The notes under the pieces were generated by a model. It saw nothing but the letters and a program-made list of their open reading frames with translations. It ran no database searches and was not told the origin of the DNA. The translations under genes were made by a program, and so were the position numbers. Shown one piece after another: positions 1-9,419 of a DNA stretch of 64,000 nucleotides. Origin of the DNA: Lycorma delicatula (taxonomy: Eukaryota > Arthropoda > Insecta > Hemiptera > Fulgoridae); the NCBI RefSeq assembly GCF_047948215.1, contig NC_134465.1:14360522-14424521 (forward strand), in the 5' to 3' direction. The first letter of the stretch is position 1. Each line of letters starts with the position of its first letter.

Positions 1-89
1 ACGATAATACTTCTATTTTTTCTTGTACCGTTGAAAATCGTTATTATATGATGAGGTGAGAGACACCGAGTGGAAAGATTTTGCTAGAC

Positions 90-91
<2 letters not shown>
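1..91 (-). mobile_element. LINE-B, piece of ORF2 left of the LINE-A insertion
   Basis: This stretch matches the interior of the LINE-A ORF2 at about 3,035-3,103 with a few substitutions, and stops at the sequence gctagacta (83-91), where a 31-base T run begins. The same bases restart at about 6,070 and continue into the rest of an ORF2. It is therefore the part of an older same-family element that lies beyond the LINE-A insertion. Its remaining 3' part lies outside the window. Confidence 0.8.
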
Positions 92-125
<34 letters not shown>

Positions 126-256
126 GGCGAAAAACGGTTGAACGTTATCATCGCCCGGAAAATAAATAAATAGATAAAAAAATAAATAAATAAAAATAAT
201 TTTAGGTTTTTAGATAAAATTAAAACTTAAAACTACTATCACAGAAACAAAATCCG

Positions 257-279
257 GAATGGGTGTAAAAGGCCCATTC
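257..279 (-). repeat. 3'-UTR hairpin 1 of LINE-A
   Basis: Read on the minus strand, this is a 7-bp stem GAATGGG/CCCATTC around the 9-nt loop CCTTTTACA. An outer ATCCG/CGGAT stem flanks it with a small bulge. A second unit with the same loop but a different stem lies at 500-522, and LINE-C carries two more. The likely role is recognition of the element's own RNA by its proteins (inference). Confidence 0.75.
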
Positions 280-499
280 TCGGATAACAAAAACACTAAT
301 ATGTAACTTAAAACTCTGTTAAAAACTATCACATTAAAAATAAATAAAACTTAAAACTATGTTAAAAACTATCACATTAAAAATAAATAAAACTTAAAAC
401 TAAAAAAGGAGATAAAACTTAAAACTAATATCACAAAAATCTTATAACTAATATCACAGACGAATTTAAAAAACATACAAAAAAAACAAAAAAATCCGA

Positions 500-522
500 T
501 AGGGAGTGTAAAAGGCTCCCTA
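500..522 (-). repeat. 3'-UTR hairpin 2 of LINE-A
   Basis: On the minus strand the stem is TAGGGAG/CTCCCTA around the loop CCTTTTACA, with the same outer ATCCG/CGGAT stem as the unit at 257-279. The arms differ between the two units while pairing and loop are kept, which points to a structure under selection rather than a simple sequence repeat. Confidence 0.75.
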
Positions 523-582
523 CTCGGATAACAAAAACAATACATAGGACAATACATACAATTATGAAAGAACACATACTTA

Positions 583-3500
583 TTAAATTTTTTGCATTAA
601 CCCTATACTATGTAAAAATATAAACATCCGGTTTAAAACCTCCTTATCGTCACGCAAGATACCACGGATGTTACCAGGTAATTTAAATTTACGACGCAAT
701 GCCGCATAACATATGCAGTCCACGAGTATGTGGCGCACAGTCATGCGGCAGTTGCATCTTGCGCATAGAGGTGGTTGTCCTCTTGTAAACAGGTACTCGT
801 GTGTGACTCTCGTGTGTCCTATCCGCAATCGACAGAGAACTACTTCCTCACGCCGGGGTTTTCTGTATGAGGAGTTCCATGGTAACACAGAATCTTTAAT
901 CTGACGGAGTTTATTATCGACAGTAGCTGTCCAATCACCTTGCCACCTTGTTCTTAATAATTGTTTTACATAGTTAATGAAATCAGAAGTAGCAACTCGG
1001 GTGGTGAAAGGAGGCTGGTTACATGCTTCTTTGGCAGCGGAATCTGCATGTTCATTACCTGGAATCCCTACGTGGCTAGGGACCCAGCAAAAACTTAATT
1101 CTGTGTTGCGATTATTCAACTCAGCGATTGCGTTGTAAATTTCAATGACGATAGGATGTTTGGAATAAAAATTCTTTAAGGCTTGGAGAGCACTACACGA
1201 GTCACTGCAAATAAGAATTTTTCTATATTTAGGGTTAATGATGTTTAGAGCCTTATTTATAGCATATAGTTCAGCGGTAAACACACTCGTAATACTGGGG
1301 AGACCAAACATATAAGTTCTCTCATTGACAACAAAAGCACACCCAACCGTATCGTTTTGTTTCGATCCATCAGTGTATACAACCGCGTCTGGTTTCGTCT
1401 TGGAGAGAACACACTGAAACATCTGCTGAAAGACGATAGATGGTGTTGATTGTTTATTACATGTAGTCAGGTCAAAATTAAAATTTATAAGGCTTATTCT
1501 CCATGGAGGATATGAGCAAGGGTACATAGGAAAGAATGACGGTGTGTCAACATTTATATGCTGCAGCAGACGCCAGGTACGGACACCTACAGGTGCAGTA
1601 CGACGTGGATGATCCTCATACTTTCCTAGATTAGGATTTTTAAAGACTGACTCAAGAGCCGGGTGATTTGGCTGTCCTCTGAGACGAGCAAAATACGATA
1701 ATAAAAGCTGGTCTCGTCTATCCCAAAGTGATGGTTCACCACAGTCTACAAGTAAGCTTGCGACAGGACTTGATCTAAACGCGCCTGTGGCAAGCCGAAG
1801 GAAAGCATGATGTACACTATCCAGCATTTTAAGCACGGTTTGACGAGCTGATGAGTAGGCCACACAACCGTAATCTAAACGGGAGCGAACAAAGGAATAG
1901 TAAAAACGTATCATACATGATCTATCGGCTCCCCAGTTGGTGTTAGTAAGGACTCGCATCATATCTAAAATTTTGGAACATTTTGTTTTCAATTCTTTTA
2001 AATGTTTAACCCAAGTAAGACGACTATCAAAAATTAAACCTAAAAACTTAACGTAATTAGAGATAGTAATAGTCTCACCGTTCAGAAAAATTTGCGGAAT
2101 AGAAGGGTTTCGTAGCCGAGAAAAAACTACACATTTTGTTTTTTCGGATGAAAATGTGAAACCAGTAATCCTGGACCAAGCTTCAAGGTGATATATAGTG
2201 TTCTGCAGTAGTCTCTCTGCTGTAGGTGCCGAACGGCTTGCAATGTAGATAGCAAAGTCGTCAGCAAATAGAGAGCATGAGACAGGAGCCTGAACACATT
2301 TGGTAATATCATTTATGGCTACAGAAAATAAGGTGGCACTTAATACACTACCTTGGGGCACTCCATTCTCCAAGATGACACTATCTGAGAGCGAATCATC
2401 TACACGAACACGAGCCGTTCGGTGATTTATGAATCCCCGGATAAAAGCAAGCATATTGCCCTTGATTCCCCATTTTTGGAGAGTGTTAAGAATACCACGT
2501 CGCCAGGCTGTATCATACGCCTTTTTTATATCAAAGAAGATAGCGACGAGGTGTTGCCGATTGAGGAAAGCGTTTTGTATGGCTGTTTCTAGTGACACTA
2601 AATGGTCAATGGAAGATCGTCCTTGTCGAAAACCACACTGTTCTGGAGATAGAAAGCCATGTTTCTCCAAGTACCATGTAAGTCTGCGGTTTACCATTCT
2701 CTCCATTATTTTACACAACACGCTTGTTAATGAAATAGGGCGATAGCTTGAGGGGTTCGTTTGGTCTTTACCAGGTTTTAGTACTGGTATAATAAATGCT
2801 TCTGACCAGCCAGGTGGGAAGACTTGTTCGGAGAATATACCGTTGAAAATATTCAAAAGTTGTTGTAGTGCCGAATTAGGAAGGTGTGAAAGCATGGAAA
2901 GGCGAATGTTGTCCGGTCCAGGGGAAGTGTCCCGTGAATTTTTAAGTGCATGTAACAATTCTTTAAATACGAATGGAGTGTTTAATTCACCAACCGAATC
3001 ACCAATGTTTAACGACAACACCTCCATTTGTATCTTGTACCGTTGAAAATCGTAATTATATGATGAGGTGAGAGACACCGAGCGGAAAGATTTTGCTAGA
3101 CTATTTGCCACTTCCGAGGATGATGAAAGGAGTTCTCCTTCATCAATAAGACCAAGAATAGATTGTTTCGGTGATCCGAAGATTGCACGAATTTTCTTCC
3201 ATACAGTAGACGTGGAAGTAGTGCGCGAGATAGTGCTCACGTATTTCGTCCATGAATTCCTCTTAGCGTCCAAGAATACTCGACGGCACACCGCTCTAGC
3301 CCTGCGGTATAAATTTAGATGTTCTGTTGTGGGCCTACGATTAAATTTACCTAGTGCCTGCCGTCGATTCCTAATAGCAATTTTGCATTCATCGTTCCAC
3401 CATGGAACGAAAGGACGTCTAGGATTACCCGATGTTTGTGGGATATACCTATTGGCATTCTTAAGTATCATGGACGTAAAAGAAGAATATTGGTCGAGGA

Positions 3501-4251
3501 TGTTCGCTCCATCGTCATACTGAGATTGGAATGCTTTACAGTATCCGTTCCAATCTGCCTTTTCAACAATCCATCTCCGTGGCATTCTTTTAATCTCGCA
3601 GTCTACACCGAAACTAATAATAATTGGTCTATGATCACTGCCGTGATAGTCATCACAAATCGACCAATTAAGATGAGGGAGTACATTCGGTGAGCATATG
3701 GAAAGATCAAGGTTAGATGCAGCACCAGTTGATAAGGACATAAATGTGTGTGATCCATTATTCAGTAGGCAAAGGTCAAAATCTTGTCTCAATCTGTTTA
3801 TCATATTTCCTCGAGTGGAGCAGAAGGTTGAGCCCCAGGAAATATGATGGGCATTGAAGTCTCCTACTATTAACGATGGAGATGGTATTTGTGTAAGGAG
3901 ATTTGAGACATCTAAAGCACTGAACACAGTGTTTGGTGAGAGATACAGATTGCAGATATGCAATTTGAAGGGAATAGTGACCTTTACTGCAATAGCAGGA
4001 ATGACAGTGGTTAGTTGAATTCTTGTAGCTGACACCCCATTCTTCATGAAAATCGCTACTCCACCACTCTCCCTACTGTCTACTAGGCAGTCGTATCTCT
4101 CGCAGAAGTATCCTCTAAATGTAATTCGGTCATGTTGTAGGAGGTGAGTTTCCTGGAAACACATGATTAGTGGATCATGTGTGTGCGCCAGTACTCTAAT
4201 ATCTTCAATGCGGGACCGAATACCTCTAACATTCCACTGAATAATGTTCAT
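583..4251 (-). CDS. LINE-A ORF2: endonuclease / reverse transcriptase / RNase H
   Basis: An uninterrupted 1,222-residue polyprotein counted from the first ATG (4,249-4,251), whose product begins MNIIQWNVRG; the open frame extends 5 codons further upstream without an ATG. Domains in order: APE-type endonuclease (QETHLL, GDFNAHHISWGS, SDHRPI), which nicks target DNA; reverse transcriptase with catalytic FADD (2,257-2,268); RNase H with YTDGSK, TAELYA, SDSCSAL and HADSAA carrying the acidic and His catalytic set; and a C-terminal CxxC...H...C zinc motif (CARCNCRMTVRHILVDC). Length and order fit I-clade elements. It starts 48 nt downstream of the ORF1 stop, so translation probably follows ORF1 on a bicistronic RNA. 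All visible catalytic residues are kept. Confidence 0.93.
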   Translation of the reverse strand: MNIIQWNVRGIRSRIEDIRVLAHTHDPLIMCFQETHLLQHDRITFRGYFCERYDCLVDSRESGGVAIFMKNGVSATRIQLTTVIPAIAVKVTIPFKLHICNLYLSPNTVFSALDVSNLLTQIPSPSLIVGDFNAHHISWGSTFCSTRGNMINRLRQDFDLCLLNNGSHTFMSLSTGAASNLDLSICSPNVLPHLNWSICDDYHGSDHRPIIISFGVDCEIKRMPRRWIVEKADWNGYCKAFQSQYDDGANILDQYSSFTSMILKNANRYIPQTSGNPRRPFVPWWNDECKIAIRNRRQALGKFNRRPTTEHLNLYRRARAVCRRVFLDAKRNSWTKYVSTISRTTSTSTVWKKIRAIFGSPKQSILGLIDEGELLSSSSEVANSLAKSFRSVSLTSSYNYDFQRYKIQMEVLSLNIGDSVGELNTPFVFKELLHALKNSRDTSPGPDNIRLSMLSHLPNSALQQLLNIFNGIFSEQVFPPGWSEAFIIPVLKPGKDQTNPSSYRPISLTSVLCKIMERMVNRRLTWYLEKHGFLSPEQCGFRQGRSSIDHLVSLETAIQNAFLNRQHLVAIFFDIKKAYDTAWRRGILNTLQKWGIKGNMLAFIRGFINHRTARVRVDDSLSDSVILENGVPQGSVLSATLFSVAINDITKCVQAPVSCSLFADDFAIYIASRSAPTAERLLQNTIYHLEAWSRITGFTFSSEKTKCVVFSRLRNPSIPQIFLNGETITISNYVKFLGLIFDSRLTWVKHLKELKTKCSKILDMMRVLTNTNWGADRSCMIRFYYSFVRSRLDYGCVAYSSARQTVLKMLDSVHHAFLRLATGAFRSSPVASLLVDCGEPSLWDRRDQLLLSYFARLRGQPNHPALESVFKNPNLGKYEDHPRRTAPVGVRTWRLLQHINVDTPSFFPMYPCSYPPWRISLINFNFDLTTCNKQSTPSIVFQQMFQCVLSKTKPDAVVYTDGSKQNDTVGCAFVVNERTYMFGLPSITSVFTAELYAINKALNIINPKYRKILICSDSCSALQALKNFYSKHPIVIEIYNAIAELNNRNTELSFCWVPSHVGIPGNEHADSAAKEACNQPPFTTRVATSDFINYVKQLLRTRWQGDWTATVDNKLRQIKDSVLPWNSSYRKPRREEVVLCRLRIGHTRVTHEYLFTRGQPPLCARCNCRMTVRHILVDCICYAALRRKFKLPGNIRGILRDDKEVLNRMFIFLHSIGLMQKI

Positions 4252-4299
4252 AAGTGTAAAAAGCAAATAAAAAAATAAATTTCGGAAACTATATAAAAA

Positions 4300-5631
4300 T
4301 TAGTTGTACGTGATTCGGTTTTTCTTTTTTGAATTTTTTATTTTAAAGAACTCCGATGCCCTAGGGTCGGGTGGTTCTTCAACCATATCCTCCAGTATAT
4401 GAGGAGATGGTGGAGGAGATTTATTTGAATGGGATGCTGTAGTTGACATCCCAGAAGAGATAGTTACGTGGGTTCCCTTTATGGGGAGCTTATTAGGTGG
4501 CTTACTGCCAGCTGTGATAGTCGCTATTCGTGGCGGTACGATTTTGGGAATAGGAACTTTCGTATGTATCATACTGTTTGATTCACTAGCTGCGATGGAG
4601 GACTTTTTATTCATTTTTGTCAGCTCTGAGATAGTGGCTGTAAGTGAAGCTACTTGATCAGATAGCATCTGAACAAGTTTTTTAAGCTCATTGCAGGATC
4701 CGCACTGCTGATTATTAGCATTTGTAGGAATTTGTTTAGTTGTAGCGGTGGCAAAAGATACGTCTGGTTTAACCAGGTTCCGTGAATTGTTTATCTTTTT
4801 ATATTCTCTACGTGCAGCCGGAAAAGATAGTTTTTGCTCCGTACAGATTTTGAGAATTGCCTTTTCTTCTTTAAAAGTTGGGCAATCTCGGGAGCGGGCT
4901 GTATGTGGACCACTGCAGTTTGCACATTTTTCACTTTCTTCGCAGTTAGTGTCGTTGTGACCTTCTTTACCACATCGAGCACAGATCTCAGTTTTCGTGC
5001 AAGATGTTGTAGTATGACCAAAACCTTGGCATCTGAAACATCGCCGTGGGTTGGGTATGAATGGTCGTACCCGAACCGAGAGGTAACCCACTTTAATCTT
5101 TTCTCGTGGAACAGGGAGACTGAATGTTAATATAAGAGACGGTGTCGGTTCTTCTGTTCCATTCTGCCGTTTCATTATACGTTTTACTTCAACAACATCT
5201 TGGTGGCAAAGCTCGTCAACTATTTCAGAGATATCTATATCCAGAAGGTCTCTACAAAAAATTACACCCCGGCTCGTATTTAGCGTTTTGTGGCATTCTG
5301 CGCTTATATTTATGCCACCCATATTACGGAGACGTAAGATAGATCGACTCTGCTCATCGTTGAATGTTTCAACCAGAATCGATCCGTCGCGTAATTTCCT
5401 GATATTCTTCGGGGAGCCACTTGCACCTGTTATGGTTTTGTTTATTAAAAACGGTGAGACCTTTTGAAGGGAGCCACCTTCCTGACTATTTTTGAGAACA
5501 ACGAATCTAATATTTTTATATTTTGATTCTTTCTCTTTTGTAGGACTTTTATCCTCGTCAGACGAAGCTGATCGAGGTCTCTTCGCAAGACTTGAATTGG
5601 TGGTTTTTTCAGATGGACCACCAACCATCAT
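4300..5631 (-). CDS. LINE-A ORF1: zinc-knuckle nucleic-acid chaperone (gag-like)
   Basis: The RNA-binding structural protein of the element, which would coat LINE RNA in a ribonucleoprotein with ORF2 protein. The open frame begins at 5,856 without an ATG. I place the start at the tandem ATGs at 5,631-5,626 (MMVGGPSEK), giving about 443 residues. An N-terminal charged segment (KRPRS, EDKSP) precedes a central RRM-like region and three consecutive zinc knuckles: CFRCQGFGH...C, CARCGKEGH...C and CANCSGPH...C. A coiled-coil-like segment and a Pro/Ser-rich tail follow. The upstream ATG at residue 21 of the open frame is an alternative start. Confidence 0.85.
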   Translation of the reverse strand: MMVGGPSEKTTNSSLAKRPRSASSDEDKSPTKEKESKYKNIRFVVLKNSQEGGSLQKVSPFLINKTITGASGSPKNIRKLRDGSILVETFNDEQSRSILRLRNMGGINISAECHKTLNTSRGVIFCRDLLDIDISEIVDELCHQDVVEVKRIMKRQNGTEEPTPSLILTFSLPVPREKIKVGYLSVRVRPFIPNPRRCFRCQGFGHTTTSCTKTEICARCGKEGHNDTNCEESEKCANCSGPHTARSRDCPTFKEEKAILKICTEQKLSFPAARREYKKINNSRNLVKPDVSFATATTKQIPTNANNQQCGSCNELKKLVQMLSDQVASLTATISELTKMNKKSSIAASESNSMIHTKVPIPKIVPPRIATITAGSKPPNKLPIKGTHVTISSGMSTTASHSNKSPPPSPHILEDMVEEPPDPRASEFFKIKNSKKKNRITYN

Positions 5632-5970
5632 TGTGTTAATTGTTGGAACTGAAATTTTGGTCCCACGAGTACCGGCGAAAAATGGACCACTCCAGCAGAG
5701 CGCACGCGTACTGGAGTTAGAGCTAAATACAACTGGGTTCGCCCTGGTGCCCAGAGGACATCGTTCGGGACTCACTACGTAGAGCCATTCACCCATCGGC
5801 ACGATTTGTTCCCACCTTGGGTTACGGTTGCGTTTCGTAAGATGTCGCAACACCACCGAGTGTAAATGTAAGAAATATCAGTGTAGGTTGTTGTTGTGTA
5901 ATTGTGTATGTGTGTATGTTGTAATTTATGTAGTGTTCTTGGTGTAGTATATGTGTAAAATGTAAAGTGT

Positions 5971-6069
5971 TCCGCAGCTCATTGTATAGTGGGAAGAAAA
6001 GCTGCGGAGGCTAGGCCCGTGGGGATGCCAACCCCCAAAGTCTTAAAGAATAAGACTCCCCGTCGGGGA
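5971..6069 (-). promoter_or_regulatory. Structured 5' UTR end of LINE-A
   Basis: The first 100 bases of the element fold locally three times: CTCCCCG/CGGGGAG around one base (6,056-6,070), AGTCTTA/TAAGACT (6,039-6,057, overlapping the first), and a 9-bp stem TCCGCAGCT/AGCTGCGGA (5,971-5,979 with 6,000-6,008). LINE-B keeps all or most of these at 8,950-9,050. An internal promoter is expected here for an autonomous LINE, but none was identified by sequence. Confidence 0.5.
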
Positions 6070-7236
6070 GCTAGACTATTTGCCACTTCCGAGGAGTGAA
6101 TGGTGAGGATGAAAGGAGTTCTCCTTCATCAATAAGACCGAAAATAGATTGTTTCGGTGATCCGAAAATTGCACGAATTTTCTTCCATACAGTAGACGTG
6201 GGAGTAGTGCCTGAGATAGTGCTCACGTATTTCGTCCATGAATTCCTCTTAGCGTCCAAGAATACTCGACGGCACACCGCTCTAGCCCTGCGATATAAAT
6301 TTAGATGTTCTGTTGTAGGCCTATGATTAAATTTACGTAGTGCTTGTCGTCGATTCCTAATAGCATTTTTGCAATCATCGTTCCACCATGGAACGAAAGG
6401 ACGTCTAGGATTACCCGATGTTTGTGGGATATATCTGTTGGCATTCTCAAGTATCATGGACGTAAAAGAAGAATATTGGTCGAGGATGTTCGCTCCATGT
6501 CATACTGAGATTGGAATGCTTTATGGTATCCGTTCCAATCTGCGTTTTCAACAATCCATCTCCGTGGCCTTCTTTTAATCTCGCAGTCTACACCGAAACC
6601 AATAATAATTGGTCTATGATCACTGCCGTGAAAGTCATCAAAAACAGACCAATTAAAATGAGGGAGCACATTCGGTGAGCATATGGAAAGATCAAGGTTA
6701 GATACAGTACCAGTTGATAAGGACATGAATGTGTGTGATCCATTATTCAGTAGGCAAAGGTCAAAATCTTGTCTCAATCTGTTTATCATATTTCCTCGAG
6801 TGGAGCAGAAGGTTGAGCCCCAGGAAATATGATGGGCATTGAAGTCTCCTACTATTAACGATGGAGATGGTATTTGCGTGAGGAGATTTGAGACATCTAA
6901 AGCACTGAACTCAGTGTTCGGTGAGAGATACAGATTGCAGATATGCAATTTGAAGGGAATAGAGACCTTTACTGCAATAGCAGAAATGACAGTGGTTAGT
7001 TGAATTCTTGTAGCAGACACCCCATTCTTCATGAAAATCGCTACTCCACCACTCTCCCTACTGTCTAATAGGCAGTCGTATCTCTCACAGAAGTATCCTC
7101 TGAGTGTAATTAGGTCATGTTGTAGAAGGTGAGTTTCTTGGAAACACATGATTAGTGGATCATGTGTGTGCGCTAGTACTTTAATATCTTCAATGCGGGA
7201 CCGAATACCTCTAACATTCCACTGAATAATGTTAAT
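6070..7236 (-). pseudogene. LINE-B ORF2, N-terminal half, broken
   Basis: Encodes the endonuclease domain (QETHLL, GDFNAHHISWGS, SDHRPI) and the linker toward the reverse transcriptase, then is cut by the LINE-A insertion. Compared with LINE-A, the start ATG has become ATT (7,234-7,236), one base is lost near 6,498, which shifts the frame, and about 10 extra bases sit near 6,095-6,106. Reverse transcriptase and RNase H are absent here; part of the downstream sequence is the 1-91 fragment. The product cannot be functional. Confidence 0.82.
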
Positions 7237-7272
7237 AAGTGTAAAAAATAAATTTCGGAAATTATATAAAAA

Positions 7273-8617
7273 TTAGTTGTACGTGATTCGGTTTTTCTTT
7301 TTTGTATTTTTTATTTTAAAGAACTCCGATGCCCTAGGGTCAGGTGGTTCTTCAACCATATCCTTCAGTATATGAGATGATGGTGGAGGAGATTTATTGG
7401 AATGGGATGCTGTAGTTGACATCCCAGAGGAGATAGTTATGTGGGTTCCCTTTATGGGGAGCTTATTAGGTGGCTTACTGCCAGCTGTGATAGTCGCTAC
7501 TCGTGGCGGTACGACTTTGGGAATAGGAAAATTTCGTATGTATCATACTGTTTGATTCACTAACTGCGACAGAGGACTTTTTATTCATTTTTGTCAGCTC
7601 TGAGATAGTGGCTGTAAGTGAAGCTACTTGATCAGATAGCATCTGAACAAGTTTTTTAAGCTCATTGCAGGATCCGCACTGCTGATTATTAACATTTGTA
7701 GGAATTTGTTTAGATGTAGCGGTGGCAAAAGATACGTCTGGTTTAACCAGGTTCCGTGAATTGTTTATCTTTTTATATTCTCTACGTGCAGCCGGAAAAG
7801 ATAGTTTTTGCTCCGTACAGATTTTGAGAATTGCCTTTTCTTCTTTAAAAGTTGGGCAATCTCGGGAGCGGGCTGTATGTGGACCACTGCAGTTTGCACA
7901 TTTTTCACTTTCTTCGCAGTTAGTGTCATTGTGACCTTCTTTACCACATCGAGCACAGATCTCAGTTTTCGTGCAAGATGTTGTAGTGTGCCCAAAACCT
8001 TGGCATCTGAAACATCCCCGTGGGTTGGGTATGAATGATCGTACCTGAACCGAGAGGTAACCCACTTTAATCTTTTCTGGTGGAACAGGGAGATTGAATG
8101 TTAATATAAGAGACGGTGTCGGTTCTTCTGTTCCGTTCTGCCGTTTCATTATACGTTTCACTTCAACAACGTCTTGGTGGCAAAGCTCATCAACTATTTC
8201 CGAGATATCTATATCTAGAAGGTCTCTACAAAAAATTACACCCCGGCTCGTATTTAGCGTTTTGTGGCATTCTGCACTTATATTTATACCACCCATACTA
8301 CGGAGACGTAAGATAGATCGACTCTGTCCATCGTTGAATTTTTCAACCGGAATCGATCCGTCGCGTAATTTCCTGATATTCTTCGGGGAGCCACTTGCAC
8401 CTGTTATCGTTTTGTTAATAAAAAAAGGGGAAACCATTTGAAGGGAGCCACCTTCCTGACCATTTCTGAGAACAACAAATCTAATATTTTTATATTTCGA
8501 TTCTAACAAGTTGTGGTTCTCTTCAGTAGGACTTTTATCCTCGTCAGACAAAGCTGACCGAGGTCTCTTCACAAGACTGTATTTGGTGTTTTTTTCAGAT
8601 GGACCACCAACCATCAT
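7273..8617 (-). pseudogene. LINE-B ORF1, frameshifted near the C-terminus
   Basis: Homologue of the LINE-A ORF1 with the same three zinc knuckles (CFRCQGFGH, CARCGKEGH, CANCSGPH) and the same tandem-ATG start (8,617). A one-base gain near 7,528 shifts the frame and replaces the Pro/Ser-rich tail with about 16 unrelated residues, ending at 7,475. The original stop position is at 7,273-7,275. It also has a 5-codon difference in the N-terminal charged segment (EENHNLLESK). The RNA-binding core is otherwise open. Confidence 0.78.
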
Positions 8618-9050
8618 TGTGTTTATTGTTGGAACTGAAATTTTGGTCCCACGAGAACCGGCGAAAAATGGACCACTCCAGCAGAGCGCACGCGTACTGG
8701 AGCTAGAGCTAAATACAACTGGGTTCGCCCTGGTGCCCAGAGGACATCGTTCGAGACTCACTACGTACAGCCATTCACCCATCGGCACGATTTGTTCCCA
8801 CCTTGGGTTACGGTTGCGTTTCGTAAAATGTCGCAACACCACCGAGTGTAAATGTAAGAAATATCAGTGTAGGTTGTTGTTGTGTAATTGTGTATGTGTG
8901 TGTTGTAATTTATGTAGTGTTCTTGGTGTAGTATATGTGTATAATGTAAAGTGTTCCGCAGCTCATTGTATAGTGGGAAGAAAAGCTGCGGAGGCTAGGC
9001 CCGTAGGGACGCCAATTCCCAAAGTCTTAAAGAATAAGACTCCCCGTCAG

Positions 9051-9395
9051 GGGAAAAAGGTGATACCTACGATACCTACAGAGACTGTTATGGAGGCTCC
9101 CAACCCTCCTGTAGTGGCCTCTAAACCTCAGAGGCCACAAAAAATCACACAAGGGGGCGAGTGTCCACCCCCTCCCGCAGGCGGTGACCGGTGCGACCCC
9201 CGTGTTGGGGAGTGGCCAGGTTGCCGCCTCTCAATCGGCGCCGATCCATGCCCGTCGTCGTCGGCGGCTTCGGTGGTCTCAGATTCGGAGACCGGAAGCT
9301 ACACCGGCGACGACTTTCTCCGCGAACATGATGCCGTTCGCAATATGGAGAAGAAGAGAAAAAAAGGATGGCCGAAAGGAAAACCTAGGTCATAA
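9051..9395 (+). pseudogene. LINE-C ORF1, C-terminal fragment
   Basis: An open frame directly right of LINE-B encoding a Pro-rich, Ser-rich and acidic stretch that ends in a basic tail (EKKRKKGWPKGKPRS), a composition typical of LINE ORF1 C-termini. No zinc knuckle is present in this part. The open frame extends leftwards through LINE-B sequence only by chance. It ends 24 nt before the first recognisable ORF2 codon. Confidence 0.6.
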
Positions 9396-9419
9396 TTTAA
9401 TTAAAAATTAGCGAGTCGA

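Larger units (their letters stand above)
92..6069 (-). mobile_element. LINE-A, full-length I/Jockey-group non-LTR retrotransposon
   Basis: A complete-looking LINE on the minus strand: structured 5' UTR (about 5,857-6,069), ORF1 with zinc knuckles, ORF2 with endonuclease, reverse transcriptase and RNase H, a 3' UTR of about 460 bp, and a poly(A) tail seen as 31 T at 92-122. A target-site duplication, gctagacta, flanks it at 83-91 and 6,070-6,078. The tail and duplication show insertion by target-primed reverse transcription. Both ORFs are free of stops, so this copy is young and could be competent. It landed in ORF2 of a same-family element in the same orientation. The 3' end carries a hairpin with arms gggcga (125-130) and tcgccc (151-156). 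Confidence 0.88.
6070..9050 (-). mobile_element. LINE-B, 5' part of an older copy split by LINE-A
   Basis: Same family as LINE-A and closely similar over its length, with the element 5' end at about 9,050 (agactccccgtc as in LINE-A). It resumes at the target-site duplication at 6,070 and carries the N-terminal half of ORF2 and a whole but broken ORF1. LINE-B itself interrupts a plus-strand LINE: ORF1 sequence of LINE-C begins directly after its 5' end. Its lesions show it is older than LINE-A. Confidence 0.82.

Noticed and set aside
2429..3693. Several plus-strand frames of 67-151 codons opposite LINE-A ORF2
   Set aside because: They are shadows of the reverse transcriptase and endonuclease coding strand.
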